Shown here piece after piece: positions 7,783 through 13,689 of a stretch of 14,051 nucleotides of DNA. The translations under genes and the position numbers were made by a program. The DNA comes from Actinomycetota bacterium. GTDB taxonomy: Bacteria > Actinomycetota > Thermoleophilia > Gaiellales > Gaiellaceae. Below the pieces are notes generated by a model that was not told the DNA's origin, did no database searches, and was given only the letters and a program-made list of their open reading frames with translations. The stretch is taken from assembly GCA_013821525.1 (NCBI GenBank), contig JACDGR010000045.1, positions 1 through 14,051 on the forward strand. The letters are read 5' to 3'. Each line of letters opens with the position of its first letter. Position 1 is the stretch's first letter.

Positions 7783-7788
7783 ATCGTA
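7783..7788 (-). promoter_or_regulatory. Putative -10 box of a leaderless promoter for the AddB-AddA-nth operon
   Basis: Read on the minus strand, TACGAT (7788 to 7783) is followed by GGACGG and then the GTG start at 7776, giving TANNNT-N6-GTG. GGGACA (7810 to 7805), a partial match to TTGACA, lies 16 bases upstream of the box. This promoter would let the helicase/nuclease genes be transcribed separately from the small four-Cys gene. A CTCCGG/CCGGAG hairpin (7810-7825) lies at the upstream edge. Confidence 0.45.
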
Positions 7789-7857
7789 GAGCGGGCAGAG
7801 GACGTGTCCCTCCGGCGCACCGGAGCGTTTATCGCTCTTTGGTCACGCCTCTCGGGC

Positions 7858-8064
7858 TTACGCGTCTGCGGAGGCCTGCGCCCGCGGGCGCCGTCCGCGC
7901 CTTGCTGCAGCGCGACCCGGCATCTTCGCTGCGCACTCGTCGCAGAGGTCTGCGACCTTCGAGCCACGGCGCGCGTCGGAATAGGTCACGCGCAGAGCCG
8001 CACCCTGCTGCTCGTCGACCTCTTTTCCGCAGCTGTCACAAACCAAGACCGTTTTGCGTGCCAA
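7858..8064 (-). CDS. Small four-cysteine zinc-ribbon-like protein with an Arg-rich tail
   Basis: A 68-residue basic protein. CDSC (C9, C12) and CDEC (C41, C44) form a likely zinc-binding pair of knuckles around a short beta-rich segment (GAALRVTYSD). The tail, residues about 48-62, is very rich in Arg and Gly with Pro (GRAAARRGRRPR) and resembles an AT-hook or nucleic-acid-binding tail, though it lacks a perfect RGRP core. The start is TTG at 8064, and it is supported by a perfect AGGAGG 5 bases upstream. The gene lies between topoisomerase IB and the AddB-like gene on the same strand, and both flanking genes act on DNA. A role in binding DNA, or as an accessory to the neighbouring enzymes, is only an inference from tail and context. 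I do not recognise a named family; it could equally be a general nucleoid-associated or zinc-finger protein. Confidence 0.78.
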   Translation of the reverse strand: MARKTVLVCDSCGKEVDEQQGAALRVTYSDARRGSKVADLCDECAAKMPGRAAARRGRRPRAQASADA

Positions 8065-8069
8065 TTTTG

Positions 8070-8075
8070 CCTCCT
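8070..8075 (-). promoter_or_regulatory. Strong SD that fixes the TTG start of the four-Cys gene
   Basis: AGGAGG on the minus strand (plus-strand CCTCCT at 8070-8075) lies 5 bases before the TTG at 8064. It is the best SD in the window and supports a rare TTG start. It contrasts with the other unlinked genes, which show no SD. Confidence 0.75.
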
Positions 8076-8094
8076 GACGGGGAATTTGGCCGCC

Positions 8095-8100
8095 AGTTTA
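8095..8100 (-). promoter_or_regulatory. Possible -10 box for the four-Cys gene
   Basis: TAAACT (8100 to 8095, minus strand) lies about 30 bases upstream of the TTG start, which would give a short leader carrying the AGGAGG. It sits in an AT-rich patch just after the topoisomerase stop. I see no clear -35 match at 16-18 bases. Confidence 0.25.
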
Positions 8101-8108
8101 ATCCGAAT

Positions 8109-9122
8109 TCAGGCTGCGGCGCGCGACGAGCGAATTCGCCACGAGCGCAGCAAGCTGAGCGTTGCGATCTCTTCCGCGTCGAGCCCACGATCGCGGGCAC
8201 CGACGACGCGCAGCTTTCGTGGGCGGAAATCGTCGATTGTTCGCCCGTCGAGGTACTGCTCGACGACCGCGGGGCTCACGTAGGAGGTGCGGGCGACCGC
8301 GGGTGTGTTTCCGAGCTTCGTGCCAACGTGCCGCATCACCTCGACGATCCGCTTCTTGGCCTGCGTCTCGCTTTCCCCGGGGCCGAACTCGGCCAGTTGG
8401 ATCGCGGCGGTCAGCGTGCCGCCCCACGTCCGGAAGTCCTTGGCCGTGAACTCGGGCCCCATGTGCTCTCGGATGTAGGCGTTCAACCTCCGACTGTCGA
8501 GGTTTGCACGGCCCGTCTCTGTCTCGAACTGGAAGAGGCGACGGCCCGGCAGTGCGATCAGCTCCTTGATCGCGGCCGCCAGCTCAGGGTCGACGACAGC
8601 GCTCCGGAGCATGATGCTGTGCTTCGCCCGATACTTGAACGAGATCCGCGAGCCGCGCACCGTCACGTGGCTCTTGTTCAGCGTGGTGATCCCGTACGTC
8701 CGGGAGATCTTGGCGTAGCGGTCTGTGCCCACCCGGAACCAGCCGAGATTGATCAGCCGGAGAGCGATCGCGGCAACGCGCTCGGGCGGCAAGCCCTCGA
8801 GCTCCATATGCGTAGCCATCGCGTCCCGAACCTCCGGCAGATGCTCAGCGAAGCGGATCAGCTTCGAGTACTTCGCCTCCTCCTGCTTGGCGCGGAAGTC
8901 CGGGTGGTAGAGGTACTGCTTGCGCCCCGCCGCGTCGATCCCGGTCGCCTGGAGCTTGTTGCGGATCGTCGGCGAGATCCAGACCTCCGTCCAGGCAGGC
9001 GGGATCGCGAGAGCCGCGATCCGCTCGAGCCTCGCCGGATCGGTGATCTCGGTTCCCGCCGCGTCGAAATACCGGGGCCGCCGCTTTGTCCCTCCACGTG
9101 TCCAGCCCCGTCTGCGCGCCAT
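8109..9122 (-). CDS. DNA topoisomerase IB (poxvirus/bacterial type)
   Basis: Relaxes supercoils by a transient 3'-phosphotyrosyl nick without needing ATP. The protein has 337 residues from ATG 9122, usual for the small bacterial type IB enzymes. The catalytic set is visible: R130 (FRVGTDRYAK region), K167 (FKYRAK), R231 (DFRTWGGT) and the nucleophile Y281 (VARTSYVSP). N272 (GNTPAV) stands where vaccinia has His265, as in Deinococcus TopIB. R130 and K167 match the vaccinia numbering. The N terminus is Arg-rich (MARRRGWTRGGTKRR). A GTG at 9125 directly precedes the ATG, and GAGG lies 4 bases before the ATG, so either start is possible. The gene is divergent from the dehydrogenase gene (46 bases between them) and lies upstream of the four-Cys gene and the helicase/nuclease operon on the same strand. 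Confidence 0.93.
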   Translation of the reverse strand: MARRRGWTRGGTKRRPRYFDAAGTEITDPARLERIAALAIPPAWTEVWISPTIRNKLQATGIDAAGRKQYLYHPDFRAKQEEAKYSKLIRFAEHLPEVRDAMATHMELEGLPPERVAAIALRLINLGWFRVGTDRYAKISRTYGITTLNKSHVTVRGSRISFKYRAKHSIMLRSAVVDPELAAAIKELIALPGRRLFQFETETGRANLDSRRLNAYIREHMGPEFTAKDFRTWGGTLTAAIQLAEFGPGESETQAKKRIVEVMRHVGTKLGNTPAVARTSYVSPAVVEQYLDGRTIDDFRPRKLRVVGARDRGLDAEEIATLSLLRSWRIRSSRAAA

Positions 9123-9153
9123 CACGCCTCGCTACCCGCAAAGACGGTCAAGC

Positions 9154-9159
9154 TAATCT
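9154..9159 (+). promoter_or_regulatory. Putative -10 box of a leaderless promoter for the dehydrogenase gene
   Basis: TAATCT ends 9 bases before the ATG at 9169. No SD is present between them (the spacer is TCGCCGCCG) and no convincing -35 hexamer is seen. It lies in the 46-base divergent gap shared with topoisomerase IB. Confidence 0.45.
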
Positions 9160-9168
9160 TCGCCGCCG

Positions 9169-10239
9169 ATGAAGCTACAGACGATCGTCGTCCTCGAAGG
9201 TGACCAGACGGGCCAGGAACTCCTCGAAGAGGCGCTGCGCGTTGTCGCCCCCGACGTGATCGGGCTCGCGCTCGACCTGCCCCGCTTCGACCTCTCGCTC
9301 GAGCACCGACGCGAGACCGGTAACGGGGTCGTGCACGAGGCTGCGGCAGCGATCCGGGAGCACGGCCTCGGGCTGAAGGCCGCCACCGTGACGCCGGAGA
9401 CGCGCGACGGGGTCGGCTCTCCGAACAGGATCCTGCGCGAGGAGATCGGCGGCAAGGTGATCGTCCGGACGGGTCGCCGGATCCCGGGCGTCGTCCCGTT
9501 CGGCGGCGTGCACGCGCCGATCGCCGTCGTGCGGATGGCGGTCGGAGATGCCTACGGCGCCAAGGAGTGGCGCGAGGGCGAGGGCGACACTGAGGTCGCG
9601 TTCCGCACCGAGCGGATCGAGCGCACCGTCTGCCGGGCCGTCGCCGAGTTCGCATTCCGCGAAGCTGCGCGCACCGGCGCAAAGGTCTTCGGCGGCCCGA
9701 AGTACACGGTCTCGCCGACCTACGAGGGGATGCTGAAGGAGGAGATGGACGCCGCCGCGGCGCGCCATCCCGGCGTGACCTACGAGCCGCAGCTGATCGA
9801 CGCGACCTTTGCGCTCCTGATCGCCTCGACCGGCGACCCGCTCGTGATCCCGGCACTGAACCGCGACGGGGACATTCTCTCCGACCTCGTCCTGCCGCTC
9901 TTCGGCTCGATCGCGGGCTCGGAGTCGATGCTCGTCGCGTTCAAAGGGGACGACTTCGAACCGACCGCGCTGATGGCAGAGGCAGCACATGGCACTGCGC
10001 CGTCGCTGCAGGGCAAGAACGTCGCGAACCCGCTGGCGATGATCCTCGCGGTCGCGGCGCTCCTCTCGCAGACCGAGGAAGGTCAGCTCGCGGGGCGAGC
10101 AATCCGCGAGTCGGCAATCGAGGCCGTCGCGCAGGGCGTGAAGACGGCCGACCTGAGCGGGCACGCCTCGACGACCGAGTACACCGACGAGGTGATCGCG
10201 CGCACCCGGACGAAGCTCGAGGTCTGGGCTTCGCTCTAG
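9169..10239 (+). CDS. Isocitrate/isopropylmalate-family dehydrogenase, type II (eukaryote-like) isocitrate dehydrogenase-related
   Basis: A beta-decarboxylating dehydrogenase of 356 residues, probably acting on isocitrate (giving 2-oxoglutarate, CO2 and NAD(P)H). Type II features: LDLPRFDLSLEHR (35-47), AAAAIREHGLGLKAATVTP (58-76), SPNRILREEIGG (84-95), K178 in KYTVSPTYEGMLKE (the K212 region of the pig enzyme), LIDA around D211, and NRDGDILSD (231-239) with the metal ligands D235 and D239. Two parts are not type II: the N-terminal GDQTG, and HGTAPSLQGKNVANP (274-288), which follows the type I/isopropylmalate pattern and lacks the type II NADP-binding Arg-His. It is some 50 residues shorter than type II enzymes (about 400-415). 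Coenzyme preference is therefore unclear, and another 2-hydroxy acid substrate is possible. It ends 11 bases before the convergent dedA-like stop. Confidence 0.85.
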   Translation: MKLQTIVVLEGDQTGQELLEEALRVVAPDVIGLALDLPRFDLSLEHRRETGNGVVHEAAAAIREHGLGLKAATVTPETRDGVGSPNRILREEIGGKVIVRTGRRIPGVVPFGGVHAPIAVVRMAVGDAYGAKEWREGEGDTEVAFRTERIERTVCRAVAEFAFREAARTGAKVFGGPKYTVSPTYEGMLKEEMDAAAARHPGVTYEPQLIDATFALLIASTGDPLVIPALNRDGDILSDLVLPLFGSIAGSESMLVAFKGDDFEPTALMAEAAHGTAPSLQGKNVANPLAMILAVAALLSQTEEGQLAGRAIRESAIEAVAQGVKTADLSGHASTTEYTDEVIARTRTKLEVWASL

Positions 10240-10261
10240 GACTCCATGCTCTAGGACTCCA
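10233..10261. repeat. Tandem 14-base duplication across two convergent stop codons
   Basis: GCTCTAGGACTCCA occurs at 10233-10246 and again at 10248-10261, separated by one T. The first CTAG (10236-10239) supplies the TAG stop of the dehydrogenase. The second CTAG (10251-10254) supplies, on the other strand, the TAG stop of the DedA-family gene. Confidence 0.9.
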
Positions 10262-10841
10262 CCATCCGACGTTGCCAGAGCCTCAGCCCGACGAAGCCGA
10301 TCGCCGCGAGCACGACGAGGCCGACGATCGCGTACAGGCCGTAGCGGTTGAACGCCTCGGCGACCGCCTTGCCCGCCCAGTAGGCGAGGAGCGAGATGCC
10401 GGTCGCCCAGACGATGCCGCCCGAGGCGTTCCAGACGAAGAACCGCCACCATTCCATGCGGCTGATCCCGGCCAGCCAGGCTGAGGTCACGCGCAGCAGC
10501 GCGACGAAGCGCCCGAAGAAGACCGTCTTCGCTCCGTGCTTCTTGAAGAACCGCTCTGCCGGCGGCAGCACCTTGTCGGCGTGGCGCTTGATCGGCCCCC
10601 AACGGTCGATCAACCGACGACCGCCGAACCGGCCAAGCGCGTAGCCGACGTTGTCGCCGATGATCGCTCCTGCCGCGGCAACAGCGATCACCGCGAAGAG
10701 CGACCAGTGGTGGTGCTCTGGGCGGGAGAAGTACGCGGCTGTGATCAGCGCCGTCTCGCCGGGAATCGGCACGCCCGCCGACTCGATCGCCACCGCGAGG
10801 AAGAGCAGGATGAGCCCGTACTCCAGGAGCAGATGCGTCAC
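10251..10841 (-). CDS. DedA-family (VTT/SNARE-associated) membrane protein
   Basis: An integral membrane protein of 196 residues, the usual DedA size. The family signature ESAGVPIPGET (20-30) includes the conserved acidic residue and the P-x-PGE re-entrant segment. GDNVGYALGRFGG follows near 62-74, and GRFVALLRVTSAWLAG lies near 109-124 with the conserved arginine. Hydrophobic helices lie near 5-22, 47-70, 138-158 and 168-188, and the C-terminal tail is basic (RLWQRRMVES). DedA proteins are proposed to be proton-dependent transporters or lipid (undecaprenyl phosphate or phospholipid) flippases; the substrate here is unknown. The start is GTG 10841, chosen because it lies just before the first hydrophobic helix and 8 bases after TACACT. 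It is divergent from the pnt operon (65 bases between them) and convergent with the dehydrogenase. No terminator is visible between the convergent stops. Confidence 0.92.
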   Translation of the reverse strand: MTHLLLEYGLILLFLAVAIESAGVPIPGETALITAAYFSRPEHHHWSLFAVIAVAAAGAIIGDNVGYALGRFGGRRLIDRWGPIKRHADKVLPPAERFFKKHGAKTVFFGRFVALLRVTSAWLAGISRMEWWRFFVWNASGGIVWATGISLLAYWAGKAVAEAFNRYGLYAIVGLVVLAAIGFVGLRLWQRRMVES

Positions 10842-10849
10842 TCCGCGAC

Positions 10850-10855
10850 AGTGTA
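10850..10855 (-). promoter_or_regulatory. Putative -10 box of a leaderless promoter for the DedA-family gene
   Basis: Read on the minus strand, TACACT (10855 to 10850) is followed by 8 bases and then the GTG start at 10841. No SD lies between. It is in the 65-base divergent gap shared with the pnt operon. Confidence 0.42.
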
Positions 10856-10891
10856 GGCGCCCGTCTCTGCAGTGACCGCAGCCCGTTCCGA

Positions 10892-10897
10892 TAGCGT
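10892..10897 (+). promoter_or_regulatory. Putative -10 box of a leaderless promoter for the pnt operon
   Basis: TAGCGT ends 9 bases before the ATG at 10907, and the spacer CGCGCGTCT has no SD. The layout and spacing match those in front of the dehydrogenase gene at 9169. No convincing -35 element is seen at normal spacing. Confidence 0.4.
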
Positions 10898-10906
10898 CGC
10901 GCGTCT

Positions 10907-11983
10907 ATGCAGGTCGGCATCCCCCGCGAACAGACCCCCGGCGAGCAGCGTGTCGCGCTCGTTCCGGAAACGATCGGCCGTCTCGGTGAGGGCATCGAGG
11001 TGATCGTCGAGAGCGGAGCTGGAACGCGCGCGGCGTTCCTCGACGACGCCTACCGCGAGGCGGGCGCGACGATCGGCGACCCCTGGGGCGCTGAAGTCGT
11101 GGCGAAGGTCGCGCCGCCGACTGCCGAGGAAACAGCACGCCTACGGCCAGGGCAGATCGTGATCGGCTTCCTGCAGCCGCTCACCGACACCGCGGGGGTC
11201 GAGCGCCTGCGCGCGGCCGGCGTGCATGCCTTTGCACTCGAGTCCGTGCCCCGGATCACCCGCGCGCAGGCGATGGACGCGCTCTCGTCGCAGGCGACCG
11301 TCGGCGGGTACAAGGCTGCGCTGATCGCAGCCGACCGTCTCCCCCGCTTCTTCCCGATGCTGATGACAGCCGCGGGCACGATTCCGCCCGCGAAGGTGCT
11401 CGTGCTCGGAGCGGGCGTCGCGGGCTTGCAGGCGATCGCGACCGCGCGGCGGCTCGGAGCCGTCGTCTCGGCCTTCGACGTACGGCCCGCAGTTCGTGAG
11501 CAGGTCGAGTCGCTCGGCGCCACCTTCCTCGACCTCGGGATCCAGGGCGAGGAGACCGCAGGCGGCTACGCGCAGGAGCTGACCGCCGACCAGCAGGCAG
11601 CACAACAGGCCGAGCTGCAGGCGCGCATCCCCACCTTCGACGCGGTGATCACGACCGCCGCGATCCCCGGCCGTCCGGCACCGCGGCTCGTGACCGCCGA
11701 GGCGGTTCGCGCGATGCGTCCCGGCTCGGTGATCGTCGACCTCGCAGCCGAGAGTGGCGGGAACTGCGAGCTGACTCGCCCGGGTGAGGAGGCCGTCGAG
11801 TCCGGCGTCACGATCGTCGGGATCACGAACCTGCCGGCGACGATGCCGACCCACGCGAGCCAACTGCTCTCGCGGAATGTCGCGGCGCTCCTCGGCCTGA
11901 TCGTCACGGACGGCGCAGTCGCACTCGACTGGGACGACGAGATTGTCGCCGGCGCCTGCGTCACCGGGAAAGGGGAGGCATGA
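10907..11983 (+). CDS. pntAA: NAD(P) transhydrogenase alpha subunit, NAD(H)-binding domain I (split alpha, part 1)
   Basis: The soluble NAD(H)-binding part (domain I) of the proton-translocating Re/Si-specific transhydrogenase, which couples the proton gradient to hydride transfer from NADH to NADP+. It has 358 residues, fitting the split-alpha type. Visible features are the N-terminal GIPREQTPGEQRVAL (4-18), the RAQAMDALSSQ loop (119-129), the Rossmann motif GAGVAG (168-173) with D191 ending the second strand, and the mobile loop GYAQEL. The family is homologous to alanine dehydrogenase, but no alanine-specific feature is needed because the two partner subunits follow directly. The stop codon overlaps the next start by 4 bases (ATGA), which implies translational coupling. 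The N terminus starts directly at the conserved QVGIPRE, supporting ATG 10907. Confidence 0.96.
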   Translation: MQVGIPREQTPGEQRVALVPETIGRLGEGIEVIVESGAGTRAAFLDDAYREAGATIGDPWGAEVVAKVAPPTAEETARLRPGQIVIGFLQPLTDTAGVERLRAAGVHAFALESVPRITRAQAMDALSSQATVGGYKAALIAADRLPRFFPMLMTAAGTIPPAKVLVLGAGVAGLQAIATARRLGAVVSAFDVRPAVREQVESLGATFLDLGIQGEETAGGYAQELTADQQAAQQAELQARIPTFDAVITTAAIPGRPAPRLVTAEAVRAMRPGSVIVDLAAESGGNCELTRPGEEAVESGVTIVGITNLPATMPTHASQLLSRNVAALLGLIVTDGAVALDWDDEIVAGACVTGKGEA

Positions 11984-12294
11984 ACCACACTGCCACGCTC
12001 GTCTTCGAGATCACCGTGCTCGTGCTGGCGATCTTTCTCGGCTTCGAGGTGATCTCGAAGGTGCCGACGATGCTGCACACGCCGCTGATGTCCGGCACGA
12101 ACGCGATTCACGGGATCGTGCTCGTCGGCGCGATGATCGTCGCAGGCTCCTCGCATCAGGCCGGATTGATTCGCGTGATCGGCTTCGTCGCAGTGGTGCT
12201 CGCCTCGGCGAACGTGGTCGGCGGCTTCGTCGTCACCGACCGCATGCTCGAGATGTTCAAGAAGCGTGAGCCGCCGAAGGACGACGACAAGTAG
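11980..12294 (+). CDS. pntAB: NAD(P) transhydrogenase alpha subunit, membrane part (split alpha, part 2)
   Basis: The small membrane subunit that forms part of domain II, the proton channel, of the transhydrogenase. It has 104 residues with three hydrophobic helices near 7-23, 42-58 and 63-84. The family signature HTPLMSGTNAIHGI (33-46) and the tail VVTDRMLEMFKKR (84-96) are both present. The very acidic and basic C-terminal end (PPKDDDK) is probably cytoplasmic. The ATG overlaps the stop of pntAA by 4 bases, with an AAGGGGAGG SD-like run directly before it. It must assemble with PntAA and PntB to function. Confidence 0.95.
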   Translation: MNHTATLVFEITVLVLAIFLGFEVISKVPTMLHTPLMSGTNAIHGIVLVGAMIVAGSSHQAGLIRVIGFVAVVLASANVVGGFVVTDRMLEMFKKREPPKDDDK

Positions 12295-12300
12295 GTGGGA
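12294..12300 (+). promoter_or_regulatory. SD that favours the pntB start at 12310
   Basis: GGTGGGA lies 9 bases before the GTG at 12310 and directly after the pntAB stop. The alternative in-frame GTG at 12295 lies inside this sequence and has no SD of its own, so 12310 is preferred. Confidence 0.45.
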
Positions 12301-12309
12301 ACCCAGGGT

Positions 12310-13689
12310 GTGAACCTGCTCTACCTCGTCACGATCGCGTGCTTCATCTTCGCGTTGAAGTTCCTCTCCTCGCCTGCGACGGCGCGCCGCGGGAACCAGA
12401 TCGGCGCGGTCGGCATGGTGATCGCGATCATCGCGACGCTGCTCAAGTCGGGCGTGCACATCACCTGGCTGATGGTGATCGGTGCCGGGATCGGCGGCGC
12501 GTTCGGCGCGCTCGGAGCGCGGCGCGTGAAGATGACGGCGATGCCGCAGATGGTGGCGCTCTTCAACGGCGTCGGTGGCGGCGCGGCCGCGCTCGTCGCG
12601 CTCGCGGAGTTCCACAAGCTGGCGCCCGGCGGGGGTCGCATTCAAGGCGACGTGTCGGTTGCGATCCTGCTCTCGGCGCTGATCGGCGCCGTCTCCTTCT
12701 CGGGCTCACTGATCGCGTTCGCGAAGCTGCAGGAGCTCCTGAGCGGGCGGCCGATCACGTATCCCGGCCAGAAGATCGTGAACGGCGTGCTCTTCGCTGC
12801 CTGTATCGCCGCCGGCATCGCGATCCTCACCGGCGCGGAGCACAGCTGGCTGCTGTGGGCGCTCGTTGCCGGTGCGTCGCTCTTTGGCGTTCTGTTCGTG
12901 CTGCCGATCGGCGGGGCCGACATGCCGGTCGTGATCTCGCTGCTGAACGCGTTCACTGGTCTCGCTGCGGCCGCGACCGGCTTCGAGCTCGAGAACAACG
13001 TGCTGATCGTCAGCGGCATGCTCGTCGGCGCCTCGGGGACGATGCTGACGTTGCTGATGGGGCGCGCGATGAACCGGTCGATCGCCAATGTCCTCTTCGG
13101 TGCCTTCGGCCAGGTGAGCACAGGCGCGGCCGGCCCCTCGGCGAACGGCGCGAGCAACTCGGTGCGCTCGGCGACCGCCGACGACGTCGCGGTGATGCTC
13201 GCCTACGCGAGCAAGGTGGTCGTCGTCCCCGGCTACGGCATGGCGGTCGCGCAGGCACAGCACGACGTGCGTGCGCTCGCGGACATTCTCGAGGCGAAGG
13301 GAGTCGAGGTGACCTACGCGATCCATCCGGTCGCCGGGCGGATGCCAGGCCATATGAACGTGCTGCTCGCCGAGGCGAACGTGCCGTACCCGCAGCTGAA
13401 GGAGATGGACGAGGCGAACGCCGAGTTCGGGCGCACGGACGTCGCGCTCGTGATCGGAGCGAACGACGTCGTCAACCCGGATGCGCGCAACAACGCCGGG
13501 AGCCCGATCTACGGCATGCCGATCCTGAACGTCGATCAGTCACAGGCGATCGTCGTGCTGAAGCGCTCGATGAACCCTGGCTTCGCCGGGATAGCGAACC
13601 CGCTCTTCCTCAATCCGAAGACCGTGATGCTGTTCGGCGACGCGAAGGACTCGGTCGCGCGCCTCGCGGCCGGCGTCAAACAGCTGTGA
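12310..13689 (+). CDS. pntB: NAD(P) transhydrogenase beta subunit
   Basis: The membrane domain plus the NADP(H)-binding domain III of the transhydrogenase. It has 459 residues from GTG 12310 (464 from the GTG at 12295); E. coli PntB has 462. The first 260 residues are a run of hydrophobic helices with the family segments MPQMVALFNGVGGG and DMPVVISLLNAFTGLAAA. A Gly/Ala/Ser-rich linker (TGAAGPSANGASNS) leads to domain III. There the NADP motif GYGMAVAQAQHDV (about 308-320), HPVAGRMPGHMNVLLAEA, IGANDVVNP and RSMNPGFAGIANPLF are all present, with LFGDAK near the end. No disruption is seen. The stop overlaps the following gene's GTG (GTGA at 13686-13689). NADPH made here would serve biosynthesis and reductive defence; the upstream dehydrogenase may share the NADP(H) pool. 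Confidence 0.96.
   Translation: MNLLYLVTIACFIFALKFLSSPATARRGNQIGAVGMVIAIIATLLKSGVHITWLMVIGAGIGGAFGALGARRVKMTAMPQMVALFNGVGGGAAALVALAEFHKLAPGGGRIQGDVSVAILLSALIGAVSFSGSLIAFAKLQELLSGRPITYPGQKIVNGVLFAACIAAGIAILTGAEHSWLLWALVAGASLFGVLFVLPIGGADMPVVISLLNAFTGLAAAATGFELENNVLIVSGMLVGASGTMLTLLMGRAMNRSIANVLFGAFGQVSTGAAGPSANGASNSVRSATADDVAVMLAYASKVVVVPGYGMAVAQAQHDVRALADILEAKGVEVTYAIHPVAGRMPGHMNVLLAEANVPYPQLKEMDEANAEFGRTDVALVIGANDVVNPDARNNAGSPIYGMPILNVDQSQAIVVLKRSMNPGFAGIANPLFLNPKTVMLFGDAKDSVARLAAGVKQL

Noticed and set aside
7810..7825. CTCCGG-CGCA-CCGGAG hairpin as a terminator between the four-Cys gene and the AddB-like gene
   Set aside because: A 6-bp perfect stem is present, but in the direction of transcription (minus strand) no T-run follows. 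It may be incidental or part of the promoter region.
9175..10995. A 606-codon open frame on the minus strand across the dehydrogenase, the DedA gene and the pnt start
   Set aside because: It is antisense to the dehydrogenase, runs through the DedA gene in another frame, and shows no recognisable motif.
10907..11983. Alanine dehydrogenase as an alternative identity for the first pnt gene
   Set aside because: The two families are homologous, but the directly coupled pntAB and pntB genes and the transhydrogenase loop motifs settle it as PntAA.
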